Of a stretch of 64,000 nt of DNA, positions 63,170 through 64,000 are shown in pieces. Source of the DNA: Pseudoalteromonas rubra (lineage in GTDB: Bacteria > Pseudomonadota > Gammaproteobacteria > Enterobacterales > Alteromonadaceae); assembly GCF_005887115.1 (NCBI RefSeq), contig NZ_PNCJ01000030.1:40045-104044 (forward strand), in the 5' to 3' direction. The notes beneath the pieces are model-generated. The model saw only the letters and a list, made by a program, of their open reading frames with translations, made no database searches and was not told the origin of the DNA. The number at the start of each line of letters is the position of its first letter. The stretch's first letter is position 1. Position numbers and translations under genes: made by a program.

Positions 63170-63950
63170 CAGATCCACTTGTGTTGTAAAAAGGAGCATG
63201 TTTGAGTAGGTGTATTTGCTATGCGTACAGTATGGTTTTCCTGCAGCGGCTCCAGGTTTACCTGCTCTACAACACCGTCGTCATCCGGCACACGATACGG
63301 GATCCATTTAAACCAGCTTTTCAGTGCTGAGTAGGTTTGTTTCGGTGTATTTGTCATACGTACGGAGTGGTCTGTTGGTAGATCCCGCATCAAGTGCGGG
63401 ATGACGGCAGTGTGGACTTGTATGAATGGAGAAATACATGACACTTCGTCAGAAATCGCTCTATATATCATGAAAGCAAGGAGTATGTTTGAGCCGGCGT
63501 ATTTACTACACGTAAAGTGTCGCCTTCCAGCAGCGACTCCAGGTTTGCCCTGCTTTACCACACCTCCAACAGCAACTCCGTCGTCATCCCGCACGCGATG
63601 CGGGATGACGGTAGTGTAGACCTGATGAATGGAGAAATACATGACACTTCGTCAGAAATCGCTCTATACATCATGAAAGCAAGGAGTATGTTTGAGCCGG
63701 CGTATTTACTACACATAAAGTGTCGCCTTCCAGCAGCGGCTCCAGGTTTACCCTGCTCTACCACACCTCTAACAACAACTCCGTCGTCATCCCGCACGCG
63801 ATGCGGGATCCATTTAAACCTGTTTTTCAGTACTGAGTAGGTTTGCTCCGGTGTATTTGTCATACGTACGGAGTGGTCTGTTGGTAGATCCCGCATCAAG
63901 TACGGGATGACGACAGTGTAGGCCTGTTTGAATGGAGAAATGTCAGCGTT
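63170..63950. repeat. REP-like palindromic repeat array
   Basis: Two modules alternate. Module X (about 185 bases, starting GAATGGAGAAATACATGACA) occurs at 63424 and 63627 (203 bases apart), with a degenerate copy before and a partial start at 63930. Module Y (about 100 bases, starting CCATTTAAAC) occurs at 63303-63402 and 63811-63908. Five hairpins share ATCCCGCA-N5-TGCGGGAT, at 63269-63302 (degenerate), 63382-63402, 63582-63610 (12-bp perfect stem), 63789-63809 and 63888-63908. The second and fifth begin with GTAG, as in REP elements recognised by RAYT transposases. No gene in the array is credible. Confidence 0.9.
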
Positions 63951-64000
63951 CTCACCTAAAATATTTTTAAACCCAAACGCAAAAAGCCCGACTCTTTCGA
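63951..64000. other. end of window, possible left arm of a terminator
   Basis: The last bases read GCAAAAAGCCCGACTCTTTCGA, which looks like the first half of a GC-rich hairpin of a gene lying to the right. The other half is outside the window. Confidence 0.35.

Noticed and set aside
63160..63899. Three overlapping open frames (160, 107 and 114 residues) in the repeat array
   Set aside because: Their translations repeat the palindrome in-frame (VIPHRVRDDDGV...). They reflect absence of stops in the repeats, not genes. No ribosome-binding sites.
63170..63950. Repeat array as a CRISPR
   Set aside because: Repeats are long modules of unequal spacing with palindromes; there are no short repeats with unique spacers and no cas genes.

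Overview
The window looks like chromosomal DNA of a marine gammaproteobacterium of the Alteromonadales, most likely Pseudoalteromonas or a close relative. This rests on recognisable gene content (ZapC, the large 1612-residue NAD-glutamate dehydrogenase, NhaR, TusBCDE/TusE, ProQ-Prc), on gene order (rlmL-zapC-pyrD; msrC-proQ-prc; yccA beside tRNA-Ser(UGA)), on several independent Na+/H+ exchange systems, and on a moderate GC content with AT-rich intergenic regions. No phage, plasmid, insertion sequence or CRISPR array is visible.

Layout. 1-8 kb: rlmL (cut by the window edge), zapC, pyrD and gdhB. 8.2-15.1 kb: a four-gene envelope operon (DUF1302 beta-barrel, DUF1329, YCF48-like, MMPL/RND), with a palindromic operator candidate upstream. 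15.4-24.1 kb: DUF2835, pepN, nhaC, then msrC, an unknown small gene, proQ and prc, and a small membrane protein. 24.2-35.7 kb: an nhaR regulator, a P-type cation ATPase and an Mrp/Mnh-type antiporter operon whose order matches the antiporter half of archaeal membrane-bound hydrogenase; it ends in a double-antiporter fusion. An HPF-like gene lies divergently. 35.7-38.3 kb: two tandem tRNA-Ser(UGA) genes, yccA and tusDCBE. 38.3-54.1 kb: orphan prpE, an unknown lipoprotein, a TonB receptor with a hybrid sensor kinase, an acetoacetate-decarboxylase-like gene with a FAD oxidoreductase, an alpha/beta hydrolase, a periplasmic binding protein and ccoG. 54.2-63.0 kb: a sigma-54 activator, a DUF1800/DUF1501 pair, a GlxA-type regulator, a MAPEG protein, a YdjM-like protein and a secreted GH18 chitinase. 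63.1-63.95 kb: an array of REP-like palindromes.

How parts may work together. Three observations go beyond gene listing. (1) The NhaR regulator and the ATPase-Mrp operon each carry the same upstream motif (TCGAA-N5-CGAACTGTA), so NhaR probably controls itself and the operon, and the ATPase is translationally overlapped with the antiporter genes. (2) ccoG has a well-formed -24/-12 promoter with an upstream palindrome next to the gene of a sigma-54 activator; a near-identical palindrome overlaps that activator's ribosome-binding site. (3) The ADC-like protein keeps the Schiff-base lysine but has lost the neighbouring lysine, and sits with an uncharacterised 745-residue flavoprotein, which suggests a different reaction from acetoacetate decarboxylation. 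These are read from sequence by eye; no database search was possible.
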